In this document: piece after piece, positions 16,902 to 25,593 of the stretch | Layout: every line of letters begins with the position of its first letter | Numbering within the stretch: the first letter of the stretch is position 1 | From: Candidatus Ventrimonas merdavium | Lineage (GTDB): Bacteria; Bacillota; Clostridia; Lachnospirales; Lachnospiraceae | Direction of reading: 5' to 3' | Assembly (NCBI GenBank): GCA_018715565.1 | Contig: DVLJ01000140.1 | Span: 1-37,140 of the forward strand | DNA: 37,140 nucleotides | Notes under the pieces: generated by a model | Databases searched by the model: none | The model's input: only the letters and a program-made list of their open reading frames with translations | What the model was told of the DNA's origin: nothing | Position numbers and translations under genes: made by a program

Positions 16902-17216
16902 GTGACGGATAAGGAACTGCGGAAATTAAGCCGGCGGGATCTGCTGGAGCTGCTCCTTGCCCAGAGCCGGGAACAGGATGCTTTAAAACAGGAGCTGGCA
17001 AAGGCCAGGGAGGAATTGGCGAAACGCCAGATCTGCCTGGAGCAGGCGGGATCCATTGCGGAAGCGGCGCTGCGGCTGAACGGTGTGTTCGAGGCGGCCC
17101 AGGCGGCAGCGGACCAATATCTGGAGAGCATCCGCCGGCAGCAGGAAGGGACAGGCGCAGGGGATGGGCAAAGGGAGCCGTCCCCTGAGAGCACAGGAGT
17201 GGGAGAGAGAGCATGA
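16902..17216 (+). CDS. Small coiled-coil protein, first gene of the pilus operon
   Basis: 104 residues starting with GTG behind AAAGGA (10 nt away). Residues 1-25 are charged and helical (LRKLSRRDLLELLLAQSREQ), and residues about 25-80 are a continuous Glu/Lys/Ala/Gln-rich coiled coil. The tail is polar and disordered. No signal peptide or membrane segment, so it is cytoplasmic. Its stop overlaps the signal peptidase ATG (ATGA). Function not recognised; its place at the head of the operon suggests a role in assembly or regulation of the pilus. Confidence 0.75.
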   Translation: MTDKELRKLSRRDLLELLLAQSREQDALKQELAKAREELAKRQICLEQAGSIAEAALRLNGVFEAAQAAADQYLESIRRQQEGTGAGDGQREPSPESTGVGERA

Positions 17217-17812
17217 AATACGGAAGAAGGAGCAGCCGCATCCTGGAGCAGCCGCCTACTGCGGACCAGCTGGAACGGGAGCTGAGGCGGGAAACCTACC
17301 GGAAGCAGTATGGCCGGGTCCTGCGGAGCACCGTCTACGCGCTGATCACCGTAGCCGCCGCGGCGGTGCTGGTGGCGACGCTGATGCTGCCGGTGCTGAG
17401 GATCTACGGCACTTCCATGACGCCGACTATGACAGACGGGGATATCGTGGTATCGGTGAAGGCGGGAAGCTTTGACCGGGGCGATATCATCGCGTTCTGG
17501 CTGAACAATAAGATCCTGGTGAAGCGTGTGATCGCCCAGCCGGGAGAATGGGTAGATATCGGGGAGGACGGCAGCGTAACGGTCAACGGAGAACCGTTGG
17601 AGGAGCCGTACCTGACGGAAAAGGCCCTCGGGGAGTGCGATCTGGAGCTGCCTTATCAGGTTCCGGAGGGCCGGATCTTTGTGATGGGAGACCATCGTTC
17701 CACCTCGGTGGACAGCCGCAGCAGCGCGGTAGGCTGTGTGGCGGAGGAACAGATCGTGGGGGAATTGGTGTTCCGGGTATGGCCATTCTCAGGGTTTGGC
17801 CCTTTAAAGTAA
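17213..17812 (+). CDS. lepB: Signal peptidase I dedicated to the pilus locus
   Basis: Removes signal peptides from exported proteins at the outer face of the membrane. After a cytoplasmic N-terminus a single membrane helix covers about residues 38-62. The catalytic serine is Ser68 in GTSMTPTM and the general base Lys104 in LVKRVIAQPGE; the GDHR box is at 159-162. At 199 residues it is a normal Gram-positive Ser/Lys type I enzyme, not the Ser/His SipW type. Position between the coiled-coil gene and the adhesin suggests that it processes pilins of this locus. Confidence 0.93.
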   Translation: MKYGRRSSRILEQPPTADQLERELRRETYRKQYGRVLRSTVYALITVAAAAVLVATLMLPVLRIYGTSMTPTMTDGDIVVSVKAGSFDRGDIIAFWLNNKILVKRVIAQPGEWVDIGEDGSVTVNGEPLEEPYLTEKALGECDLELPYQVPEGRIFVMGDHRSTSVDSRSSAVGCVAEEQIVGELVFRVWPFSGFGPLK

Positions 17813-17921
17813 CACATGGAATCGAAACATTTCGCGGGAAAGGAGCGGTCCGGCGGCACGGATCATCATAGGCGCTCAGGATGCCTGCGGAGCAGCGGGA
17901 GAGAGTAAGGAGGATACGGCG

Positions 17922-20900
17922 ATGGAACAGAAGGATTTTCTGAGCCAGGCCCTTGGGTTTTTGCAGAGCCGCAGGCAGCGTGCCTGGTGGCTGAAGATCA
18001 TGACCGGATTGGCGGCTGTGGTGGTATTTGTGACAACCTATCTGCTGATCCTGCCGGCCATCACGCTGGAGCACAGCTCCATGGAGGTAACGGCGACTCC
18101 GTCGAATGCCTTGATAGGAGAAACGCTGGAGACGGAGATCTGGGCAAAAGCTCAGAGCGACCGTAAGGAGACGGTGTTTGTGCTGGCGGCAGACGGAGAC
18201 AATGCCGGACTGGATGAAAGCTGGTTTATTTTTGATGAGGATACCGGGACGGCAGAGGTCGAAAGCCAGCACGGAACGGATGTGGAGCTGCACCGGGAAT
18301 ACCAGGAAGACGGTACGGTGTATTACTGGTTTGCCCTGAAACGGGGCCAGTCCGCCCAGTTTTCCCTTCCGTGGGTCAACGGGATGGAACGGTACCGCGC
18401 CGCAGAAGCAGAGGAAAGCGAACGGTCGCCGGTAACGGAGGCCGGAGGCGGCACGCTGTCTGAGCCAGAGACTGGAGAAGCCGGCGCTGACGAAGGCGGC
18501 ACAGGAGAGCAGGAAACGGAAGAAGATCATATAGAAGAAACGGACCGGGAAGAGACCGGTATCGGGAGACCGGATGCCGGAGGAGACGGAAGCAGGGAAG
18601 AGGAAACTGAGGAGTCGGAAGCAGAGGACGGAAGCGGAGAAATGCCGGAGCCGGAGGAGACAGAAGGAACCGGAAGCGAGACCGACTCGGGTATTCTGGC
18701 TACGGGGAGCAATGCGGCAGCCAAAGCGGGAGACCGCTTCCTGGCGAGGCATCAGACCCCGACTGTCAGGACCCGCCGGACGAGAGCCGCGAGAGTCACG
18801 GGAGTCACGAAAGCCACGGATTCCAATGCGGAGGTCTCTGAGGACGAGACGTCTGCTGCGGATTCCGACCGGACCGAGGGGGATGGAACGGGAAGCGGTG
18901 TGATCTGGGAAATTGTCCTGGACCAGGAAGGCGATCCGGAGGCAGAGGGCTTTTTGACCCTTTCCTTTGGCTGCGGCGCAGCGCTGGAGGATGCGGTGAA
19001 AAACAGCGAGGATTGGATCGAGCTGTGCTGGTTGGAGGAACTGGAGACAGAGCCGTTCCAGATCCCCGCGGATGCGGTCAGCTGGGCTGCCGTAGAAAAA
19101 CACCGTGATCTGGAAGATGCCTCCAATGGGATCATGCTGCTGGCGGCGGATGTGGAGCTGCTGGATGGGCAGGAGAATGGTGAGGGGCATGATTTTACCG
19201 AAAATATTACCAGTGTAACGGTCTCCAGATTGGAGAATGGCCAGTGGAAACCCGGTACGGAATTTACAGACGGGGACTCTGTGCGGGTGGAGATCAACTA
19301 CACCATCCCTGCCGATACTGTGGGTACAGACAATCAGAAGATTTATTACCAGCTGCCGGACGGGATCCGGCTGTCCAAGGAGGAGTCGGGTACCGTGTAC
19401 GACGGCCAGACTCCGGTGGGTAGCTACGTCATCAGTACGGACGGCTTGATCACCATCACGTTTAACGATACTTTTGCGGACGACAAGCCCTTCAACGGTA
19501 TGATCCGTTTTGAGGGCACTCTCTCAGCCGATTCAGACGGCGGTGAGCAGGAGATTGAGTTCGGCGGGGACGGCGGCACCATCACGGTAAAACCCAACGC
19601 CTCGCCCACGGATATCCGTGTGGAGAAGGGAGGATCCTACAACAAGGAGGATGGAAAACTCCACTATACCGTCACCGTCTCCACCACAAAGGGGACGGAA
19701 GACACCGTGACCATCAGCGACAGCTTCGTCACCGGCAACACCAGCGTTGCTTATGACAAGGGCAGCTTCCAGATCGTCAAGGTGAAGGCGAACGGCACAC
19801 AGGAAACGGTCAGCGGATACACCCCGGAATTTGGTCCAGCCTGGACGGGCGGTCCGGAGAAATTCACCATCAGCGGTCTGCCTAAGCTGGAGGCGGGAGA
19901 GAAGTACATCGTCACCTACACCGCCACGCCGGGAGAGACCAGCGACGCCGGAGGCGCGTCCAGCGTGTACAACAACGCCACCGGCACCAGCGGCGGCGAC
20001 AGCAATAACAGCGGGGTCACTGTGACCATCTCCCAGCAGATGCTCCAGAAGTGGGGCAATTACAACAGCGGGACCGGAAAAATCCAGTGGACCATCAAGC
20101 TGAACCCGGACAAGCAGGATATCGGCGGCTATATCCTGAAGGATACCATGACCATTGGCGGAGAAATCGTCAGCATCCCGGTGGGCACGACCATCACCAT
20201 GACTGGCTCGGACGGGAGCAGCCAGACCATCACCCTGCCTTACACCTTCCCGGCGGGCTCCAACGACAGCTACACCATCACCTACGAGACCGACGCGCCC
20301 CAGGGGGAACCGGGCCAGAGTTGGACTGTGTCCAATAAGGCGGAGTTGGAGGGCGGCGACGATCATTATGAGGCCGGCGGCAATGTCACCGGCCAGACCC
20401 AGGACTACAACGTAGGAAAGAGCTTCGATGGCCTGGACCAGAACGCCTCCACGGACGAGGTGGGGACCTACAAGTGGGTGTCCCGCATCACGGTGCCTAA
20501 GACCGAGGTGGAGCTGGATAAACTGACCTACACGGATACCCTGACTGGTGCAGTTCTGGACGGAGAGGAGGTGGCAGGCAGCCACTACATCACCGCTGCC
20601 CTGCTGGACAAACTGACTGTCACCGTCGCCGGTACAACGCTGGATCGGGGGACGGACTATCAGATCTGCGACGCACAGGGCAACCCCATCACCGATTTTA
20701 CAAGCGAGAACCATCTCACCGGCTTCCAGGTGAAATTCCTGGATGCGGCCAAGGACAAGGTCACCGGCCAGACCATTGAGCTGCGGTACCAGACCCAGGT
20801 GGATTATACTAAGCTGACCGGCGACGGGACCTATACCATCGTCAACCAGGGCAGCATTCCCGGACACGACAGCGAGTCCAGTACCACCTACGAGCCGCCT

Positions 20901-23072
20901 AAAAAGCTGGAAAAGCAGGCCAGCATCACCGGTGAGGGAGGCAGTAGCTACACCGGCGACTCCATCACCATCGACTATGAGGCGTCCGGCGGTGTCATCC
21001 ATTACCGCCTGCTGATCCACACAGATGCAAGCACCCAGGGCGATATTACGCTGACCGACCTGATCCCCAAGGGGGCCACGCTGGTGGAGGACTCGGTGAA
21101 GATGGCTTTCTACGGCAACGACTGGTATGAGTACGATACGAATGGTTCCGGCTACAAAGCCTCGGAGCATATCCGCACTGAAGTGGGCGAAACCACCCCG
21201 GACGGCACCACCCCGGTGACCTTCACCATTGACGATGGGTACAATGGGGACGGACAGCATCACGTCCTGGTGGTGTACTATGACCTTTCCGTCAAAGATG
21301 ATCCCCTTTGGACGGACGACCCTGGGTTGGAGAGCCACCGTTACCGCAACCAAGTGACCTGGGGCAGTGAGAGCGACACAACAGACGTGACCGTGGAGCG
21401 GGAGGTGCCGGATATCAAAAAGTCCGGCGAACAGCTTCCCCAGTATGACGCCAATGGGAATCCCGTATTGGACAGCGAAGGCAACCCAATCCTGTCCAAC
21501 ACCATCCGGTACGCTGTTGTCATCAACGCCGGGGCGAAGGACCTGGTCCCGGACATGGAGTTTATCACGGTGTGGGACAAGTTGGATGTGGGCAGTGCGG
21601 CAGGAGCGGAGTTCCGGCCATCCAGCGTGAAGCTGTACCATTACGATCCAACACAGGAAAATAACTGTGGGAGGGAGATCGACCCCAGCTTGTACGCTTA
21701 TACCTACGACGAGACGGAGTATGTACTGACCTTCAATCTGCCGGATGAGACGGCGTGTGTGTTGGTGTATGAGTACGTCATCGATCGGGGGAATGCGGCG
21801 GGCAATGTGCACATCAAGAACGAAGCCCACCTTACCGGAGGTGCAGGCAGCGGTGGAAACGGCGACGTTATCTTGGAGGAGACTTCCTCCAGCGCTGTTG
21901 CCAGCAAGAGGAACCTGACTCTCTATAAGGTGGATGCCACCAACTATGGGAAACTGCTGCCTGGCGCGGTATTTATGTTGGAGGAATACACAAAAGAAAA
22001 TGATTGGGAAACTCTGCTGTACGACCTTACCACAGACGAGAACGGTCAGTTTACTTTGTCCCGTGATCAGGACGAGCATTTTGAGAATTTTGACTTCAAG
22101 GATAACACCCTTTACTGCTTGACGGAGATCAAGTCGCCGGATGGATACAGTGCTATTGATATAGAACCATATTATTTTGTTTGGGTGGAAGCTGGTATGG
22201 ATGCAGATGAGGTGAAACAGTATATGATCAATAATGGCGCGTTGGGCGGTATCGCCTCTGAGACGGTACATTTTCTGACCACCTCCGGAGCCATGTATGT
22301 CCCCAACCAGCCCACTGAGTTGAAGGTGAAAAAGATTTGGCAGGACGAGTCCGGCATGACAATCAAGCCCGGTGCGGAGAGTGTGGAGCTGATCCTGTAT
22401 CAGCAGGCGGTGGACAGCAACCGGAAGACAGTAATAGTAAAGTCCACTGGACACCAGAGCTGGTCCACCACTCATACCAGCATGGTTGATGTGGCCAAGG
22501 ACAGCAGCCTGGCCATCCAGATCACAGGAGTTTACAAGGACAGTCTGGATATTCAAGTGGGCAACGGTAATAAAATCTCCGTTCCCACCGGCAGCGGGCA
22601 GGTCTGGAGCTATACCATTGACAGCATTTCAGAGGACACTACGGTACAGATCAGCCCAACGGATCAGAACGAGGGCAATAGCTTTGGGAATATCTCCTTC
22701 TCAGGCTTTACCACGCCGTCCTATGTTCCCATAGGAGATGCGGTGAAATATAAAGAGATCATACTCAACGCGGCCAACAACTGGTCTTACACCTGGAGCA
22801 ACCTGCCCAAGAAGAATGATGCTGGACAGACGGTCTACTATCATGTGAAAGAGGTTTCTTCCGTCCCCGGCTTTGAGGTGATCTACTCTCCCAACAACAG
22901 TGATGGCGTCCAGGCTGGTGACTTGGTTGTGATCAATCAGGGGAACGGTTATGTCCTGCCAGAGGCTGGCGGGACAGGTATTATTCCATTTACAACAGGA
23001 GGCTTTGCGCTGCTGGTGCTGGCTGGCCTGATGTATATAATCTTGCGCAGAAAGAGGGATGAGGGACTCTGA
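17922..23072 (+). CDS. Very large sortase-anchored adhesin / tip pilin with isopeptide and Cna-B domains
   Basis: Surface protein of 1716 residues, the probable tip adhesin of the pilus. Residues 1-50 hold a basic start, a membrane segment (24-46) and the LILPAITLE motif found at the export signals of many large Gram-positive surface proteins. Residues about 155-260 are an acidic Glu/Gly/Thr-rich linker. From about 430 to 1320 there is a long series of beta-rich fimbrial isopeptide-type domains. About 1331-1425 is a SpaA-like prealbumin domain (YKVDA with TEIKSPDGY), and about 1465-1670 is a Cna-B domain with an insertion. LPEAG (1679-1683), a hydrophobic helix and RRKRDEGL form the sorting signal. 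AAGGAGG precedes the ATG. The ligand is unknown. Confidence 0.88.
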   Translation: MEQKDFLSQALGFLQSRRQRAWWLKIMTGLAAVVVFVTTYLLILPAITLEHSSMEVTATPSNALIGETLETEIWAKAQSDRKETVFVLAADGDNAGLDESWFIFDEDTGTAEVESQHGTDVELHREYQEDGTVYYWFALKRGQSAQFSLPWVNGMERYRAAEAEESERSPVTEAGGGTLSEPETGEAGADEGGTGEQETEEDHIEETDREETGIGRPDAGGDGSREEETEESEAEDGSGEMPEPEETEGTGSETDSGILATGSNAAAKAGDRFLARHQTPTVRTRRTRAARVTGVTKATDSNAEVSEDETSAADSDRTEGDGTGSGVIWEIVLDQEGDPEAEGFLTLSFGCGAALEDAVKNSEDWIELCWLEELETEPFQIPADAVSWAAVEKHRDLEDASNGIMLLAADVELLDGQENGEGHDFTENITSVTVSRLENGQWKPGTEFTDGDSVRVEINYTIPADTVGTDNQKIYYQLPDGIRLSKEESGTVYDGQTPVGSYVISTDGLITITFNDTFADDKPFNGMIRFEGTLSADSDGGEQEIEFGGDGGTITVKPNASPTDIRVEKGGSYNKEDGKLHYTVTVSTTKGTEDTVTISDSFVTGNTSVAYDKGSFQIVKVKANGTQETVSGYTPEFGPAWTGGPEKFTISGLPKLEAGEKYIVTYTATPGETSDAGGASSVYNNATGTSGGDSNNSGVTVTISQQMLQKWGNYNSGTGKIQWTIKLNPDKQDIGGYILKDTMTIGGEIVSIPVGTTITMTGSDGSSQTITLPYTFPAGSNDSYTITYETDAPQGEPGQSWTVSNKAELEGGDDHYEAGGNVTGQTQDYNVGKSFDGLDQNASTDEVGTYKWVSRITVPKTEVELDKLTYTDTLTGAVLDGEEVAGSHYITAALLDKLTVTVAGTTLDRGTDYQICDAQGNPITDFTSENHLTGFQVKFLDAAKDKVTGQTIELRYQTQVDYTKLTGDGTYTIVNQGSIPGHDSESSTTYEPPKKLEKQASITGEGGSSYTGDSITIDYEASGGVIHYRLLIHTDASTQGDITLTDLIPKGATLVEDSVKMAFYGNDWYEYDTNGSGYKASEHIRTEVGETTPDGTTPVTFTIDDGYNGDGQHHVLVVYYDLSVKDDPLWTDDPGLESHRYRNQVTWGSESDTTDVTVEREVPDIKKSGEQLPQYDANGNPVLDSEGNPILSNTIRYAVVINAGAKDLVPDMEFITVWDKLDVGSAAGAEFRPSSVKLYHYDPTQENNCGREIDPSLYAYTYDETEYVLTFNLPDETACVLVYEYVIDRGNAAGNVHIKNEAHLTGGAGSGGNGDVILEETSSSAVASKRNLTLYKVDATNYGKLLPGAVFMLEEYTKENDWETLLYDLTTDENGQFTLSRDQDEHFENFDFKDNTLYCLTEIKSPDGYSAIDIEPYYFVWVEAGMDADEVKQYMINNGALGGIASETVHFLTTSGAMYVPNQPTELKVKKIWQDESGMTIKPGAESVELILYQQAVDSNRKTVIVKSTGHQSWSTTHTSMVDVAKDSSLAIQITGVYKDSLDIQVGNGNKISVPTGSGQVWSYTIDSISEDTTVQISPTDQNEGNSFGNISFSGFTTPSYVPIGDAVKYKEIILNAANNWSYTWSNLPKKNDAGQTVYYHVKEVSSVPGFEVIYSPNNSDGVQAGDLVVINQGNGYVLPEAGGTGIIPFTTGGFALLVLAGLMYIILRRKRDEGL

Positions 23073-23124
23073 CGCGCCAACTAAAACGAAGACCTCAAGC
23101 AAAAAAGGAAAGGAAGTATCAAAG

Positions 23125-24609
23125 ATGAAAGCAATGAAACAACTTGCCGCCATGGTGCTGAGCGTCATCATGGTCCTGGCACTGGCTGCCCCTGCGTTCG
23201 CGGCGGGAGACACCTACACCATCACCGCTCCCAACAATGGCCACACCTATGAGGTGTACCAGATCTTTACCGGCGACCTGCACGATGGCGTTCTGTCTAA
23301 CGTGAAGTGGGGTAAGAACGGTACTGGTACTGAGGGTCAGGCTGTATCCGCGGAGATTATTACCGAGTTGACCGGTACTACCGGCAGCGACACAGCGAAG
23401 CTGGAAGTCATCTCCAAATATGTCAACCTGGAAAACGACGAGTTCGGCACGGTCAAGGGCGGCAGTACCCTGGACGTTCCCGGCGGCTACTATCTGATCA
23501 AGGACGTGGACGGCGCGCTGGAGGGTGAGGAAGACGCCTATACCCTCTACGTCGTAGAGGTCGTGGGCGATGTGACCATTAGCCCGAAGTCCGACGTGCC
23601 GACATCCGAGAAAAAAGTTCAGGATTTCAATGATACCGAGGGAGTTACAGCTACTTCTAGCAACTGGCAGGACTCCGCCGACTGGGACATCGGCGACAAG
23701 GTCCCCTTCCAGCTGAAGGGTACTGTGGCGGAGAACTATGATAACTACAAGGTCTACCAGTTCATTTTCCACGATAAGGAGAGCGCCGGCCTGACCTTTG
23801 ACCCGTATTCCGTCAAGGTGTATGTGGACGGCACCGAAATCGAAACTGGCTTTGAAGTTAAGACCTCTGGCCTGGATGACGACTGCACCTTCGAGGTGGT
23901 GTTCGAGGACCTGAAGAAGATCGACTCTGTCCATGCCGGTTCTGTCATCACCGTGGAGTATGAGTCCGAGCTGAACAGCAAAGCAGTTATCGGCTCCGAA
24001 GGCAACCCCAACACCATGCACCTGGAGTTCTCCAACAACCCCAACGACGAGCAGGGCGGAGAGACCGGCGAGACCCCGGACGATACCGTTATCGTATTTA
24101 CATACAAGACGGTTATCAACAAGGTAGACGGCGAAAATAAACCCCTGACCGGCGCGGAGTTCACTCTGGAGAAGAAGGTTAAGGACGATGAAGCCGAAGG
24201 CGGCTATAAGTGGGTCGCAATTACCAGCGTCAAGAATGATGAAGGCACCACCTTTACCTTCTCCGGCCTGGACGACGGTGACTACCGCCTGACCGAGACC
24301 AAGACCCCCGACGGCTACAACACCATCGATCCCATCGAGTTTACCGTCACGGCGGAGCATGACATCCTCTCTGACAACCCCGCTCTGACATCCCTCACCG
24401 GCGAAGCCACCACCGGCGAAATCGAGTTTACCTCCAACACCACCACCGGCTCCCTGACCGCCGATGTGGTCAACCAGTCTGGCGCCACGCTCCCTGAGAC
24501 CGGCGGCATGGGTACGACCCTGTTCTACATCGTAGGCGGCATCCTGGTTCTGGGAGCAGGCATCCTGCTGATCACCAGAAGACGGATGAGCATGATGGAC
24601 GAGCAGTAG
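23125..24609 (+). CDS. Major (backbone) pilin, SpaA/FimA-type, LPETG-anchored
   Basis: Shaft subunit polymerised by the class C sortase. Start ATG at 23125 (GGAAAGGAAG upstream) gives a Sec signal with cleavage near residue 27 (APAFAAG). The pilin motif lies around SPKSDVP, with Lys155 the likely acceptor lysine. Residues about 320-435 form a Cna-B/SpaA domain whose E-box is YRLTETKTPDGY. The sorting signal is LPETG (456-460), a membrane helix and RRRMSMMDEQ. 494 residues, normal for FimA-like shafts. C-ending codons dominate, unlike the more G-ending neighbours, which suggests high expression or a separate origin. Followed by a strong hairpin before the sortase. Confidence 0.93.
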   Translation: MKAMKQLAAMVLSVIMVLALAAPAFAAGDTYTITAPNNGHTYEVYQIFTGDLHDGVLSNVKWGKNGTGTEGQAVSAEIITELTGTTGSDTAKLEVISKYVNLENDEFGTVKGGSTLDVPGGYYLIKDVDGALEGEEDAYTLYVVEVVGDVTISPKSDVPTSEKKVQDFNDTEGVTATSSNWQDSADWDIGDKVPFQLKGTVAENYDNYKVYQFIFHDKESAGLTFDPYSVKVYVDGTEIETGFEVKTSGLDDDCTFEVVFEDLKKIDSVHAGSVITVEYESELNSKAVIGSEGNPNTMHLEFSNNPNDEQGGETGETPDDTVIVFTYKTVINKVDGENKPLTGAEFTLEKKVKDDEAEGGYKWVAITSVKNDEGTTFTFSGLDDGDYRLTETKTPDGYNTIDPIEFTVTAEHDILSDNPALTSLTGEATTGEIEFTSNTTTGSLTADVVNQSGATLPETGGMGTTLFYIVGGILVLGAGILLITRRRMSMMDEQ

Positions 24610-24640
24610 GCCAATCCCTATTCCTTTCATTAGAATCTTG

Positions 24641-24675
24641 CTGCATATCCGGGAGGCAGGTCCTCCCGGGTGCAG
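24641..24675 (+). other. Hairpin between backbone pilin and sortase genes
   Basis: CTGCA (24641-24645) and TGCAG (24671-24675) enclose CCGGGAGG paired with CCTCCCGG around a 5-nt loop. There is no T run, so it is more likely an mRNA stabiliser or processing site, or a partial terminator that leaves pilin mRNA in excess over sortase mRNA. Confidence 0.6.
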
Positions 24676-24693
24676 CGGCAAGGAGAGTCCTTT

Positions 24694-25551
24694 ATGAAGA
24701 AAAAGATCAGAATATCAACCCTTTTGCTGCTGCTGGTCCTTCTTACAGGGTTGTCCTTGCTGCTGTATCCTGCAGTCAGCGATTACTGGAATTCCTTTCA
24801 CCAGTCCCGCGCCATTGCCAGCTATGCGGAGGCAGTGGCACAGCTGGACGACGACCTTTATGAGCAGATGTTTGCGGAGGCTAGGGCTTATAATGCAGAG
24901 CTGCCGGGGAGAAAGGACCGCTACCAGCCGGCAGAAGAAGAGCTGGCCCGTTATAACAGCCTCCTGAACATTTCCGGCAATGGCGTGATGGGCTATATCG
25001 AGATCCCGTCCATCGGCGTTTCGCTGCCAATCTACCATGGAGTGGAGGATACCGTCCTGCAGATCGCTGTGGGGCATATCCCAGGAACGTCCCTTCCCAT
25101 AGGAGGGGAGACGTCCCATTGTGTGCTCTCCGGCCATCGGGGTCTGCCCTCCGCCAGGCTGTTCACCGATCTGGACAAGGTGAAGGAGGGGGATGAATTC
25201 CTGCTGCGGGTGCTGGACGAGGTCCTGACCTATGAGGTGGATCAGATCCACATTGTAGAGCCCCACGAAGTGGAAATGCTGGAGATCGAGGCTGGCAGGG
25301 ATCTGTGCACCCTGGTGACCTGTACGCCTTATGGCGTCAATTCCCACCGTTTGCTGGTGCGCGGAAGCCGTGTGGAGAACCAGAAGCAGGCATCCTCTGT
25401 CCGGGTTACGGCGGACGCGATGCAGATCGATCCGGTGCTGGTAGCCCCGGCGGTGGCGGCGCCGATGCTGCTTTTGCTTCTGATCGGGCTTTTAGCAGGC
25501 GGATCCGGGAAGGGCAGTGGAAGAAGCAGAAAAAACGGAAAAAGCAATTAG
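24694..25551 (+). CDS. srtC: Class C sortase (pilus polymerase)
   Basis: Transpeptidase that joins pilin LPXTG threonine to the pilin-motif lysine of the next subunit. The ATG at 24694 has AAGGAG 9 nt upstream. N-terminal membrane helix (8-26), catalytic His148 in LSGHRG, Cys210 in TLVTC and Arg219 in NSHRLLVRG, and a second membrane helix near the C-terminus (about 247-268), the layout of class C enzymes. The DPW/DPF lid motif seen in many streptococcal class C sortases is not obvious before the LNISGNGVMGYIEIP segment. Lies between its two presumed substrates. Confidence 0.93.
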   Translation: MKKKIRISTLLLLLVLLTGLSLLLYPAVSDYWNSFHQSRAIASYAEAVAQLDDDLYEQMFAEARAYNAELPGRKDRYQPAEEELARYNSLLNISGNGVMGYIEIPSIGVSLPIYHGVEDTVLQIAVGHIPGTSLPIGGETSHCVLSGHRGLPSARLFTDLDKVKEGDEFLLRVLDEVLTYEVDQIHIVEPHEVEMLEIEAGRDLCTLVTCTPYGVNSHRLLVRGSRVENQKQASSVRVTADAMQIDPVLVAPAVAAPMLLLLLIGLLAGGSGKGSGRSRKNGKSN

Positions 25552-25593
25552 GAAATATTGGAGATAAGGATCAACGTTGGAGGTGATACGCCT

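Noticed and set aside
19533-22556. Open frame of about 1000 codons antisense to the adhesin gene
   Set aside because: It lies opposite a well-supported pilin with export and sorting signals. Its product is His/Val/Gly-rich without domain motifs, and the C-ending codon bias of the plus strand explains the lack of stops.
23119-24681. Open frame of about 520 codons antisense to the backbone pilin
   Set aside because: Same cause: codon bias of the pilin gene. No ribosome binding site or recognisable domain.
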